Source of the DNA: Pyrinomonadaceae bacterium
Lineage (GTDB): Bacteria > Acidobacteriota > Blastocatellia > Pyrinomonadales > Pyrinomonadaceae
DNA: 64,000 nucleotides
NCBI GenBank assembly: GCA_017983495.1
Contig: JAGOBH010000002.1
Coordinates: 496,001 to 560,000, forward strand
Direction: 5' to 3'
The position numbers and the translations under genes are program-made. Numbering within the stretch: the first letter of the stretch is position 1; each line of letters opens with the position of its first letter. The notes under the pieces were generated by a model that was given only the letters and a program-made list of their open reading frames with translations, was not told the origin of the DNA and did not search any database. Below, piece by piece: positions 63,928 to 64,000 of the stretch.

Positions 63928-64000
63928 ATCCAATAACCCTTGCTCGTCGAATCCTGTTTCGGTCTATACTCTAAGTGTATCAGGACGGGCACAATAGTGG

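Overview
The window looks like a chromosomal segment of a Gram-negative bacterium of the phylum Acidobacteriota, perhaps of the Blastocatellia type. The best lineage clues are two adjacent secreted VWA proteins of the kind called the VWFA-related Acidobacterial domain (11631-13768). An outer-membrane lifestyle is supported by LpxC, a BamD-like TPR protein and a PilB/PilC-type pilus or secretion pair. The assignment is an inference from gene content; no rRNA or tRNA gene was recognised and no database was searched.

Layout. 1-8255: the tail of an Ala/Asn-rich protein, an ABC-F ATPase, a large M1 aminopeptidase riddled with in-frame palindromic repeats, IMP dehydrogenase and a RodZ-like protein. 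8404-11613: a compact bacterial microcompartment (BMC) operon with a good promoter and a strong terminator. It holds two hexameric shell proteins, a CoA-acylating aldehyde dehydrogenase with a long C-terminal extension, a zinc-ribbon membrane protein and a 36-residue membrane protein. 11631-17623: two VWA proteins, then pilC/pilB-like genes and a secreted protein. 17632-24735: threonine dehydratase, 6-phosphogluconate dehydrogenase, polysaccharide deacetylase, DUF1569, DUF3011, LpxC and a repeat-rich patch with a gene remnant. 24912-27537: a tight four-gene run (unknown, EVE, membrane protein, ATP-grasp).

27578-40789 is rich in acyl-CoA catabolism: a biotin-dependent carboxylase beta subunit, two crotonases, AtuA split into two unlinked genes, an alpha/beta hydrolase and a stand-alone B12-binding methylmalonyl-CoA mutase subunit. 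It also holds an M28 peptidase, pyrophosphatase, a TMTC-like TPR membrane protein and a Y1 (REP-associated) transposase flanked by copies of one repeat. 40803-46564 has a sterol-desaturase-family enzyme, a haem-binding protein, peptide deformylase and P5C dehydrogenase. 46656-56734 is a long co-directional run: alkaline phosphatase, fmt, trhO, rsmB, a PASTA protein, rpe, a BamD-like protein, a membrane protein and a TPR protein. 56775-63927 has an M48 protease, a 1182-residue P-loop ATPase that may be related to PglY/BrxC, a DUF2520 protein, a Fur-family regulator and a ferredoxin-fold protein lacking a normal cluster motif.

The two most notable themes are (i) the small BMC operon, which lacks a visible pentamer, phosphotransacylase or signature enzyme, and (ii) several families of palindromic repeats that occur between genes and also inside open reading frames, where they add peptides without breaking the frame. 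The second resembles the Rickettsia palindromic element phenomenon.
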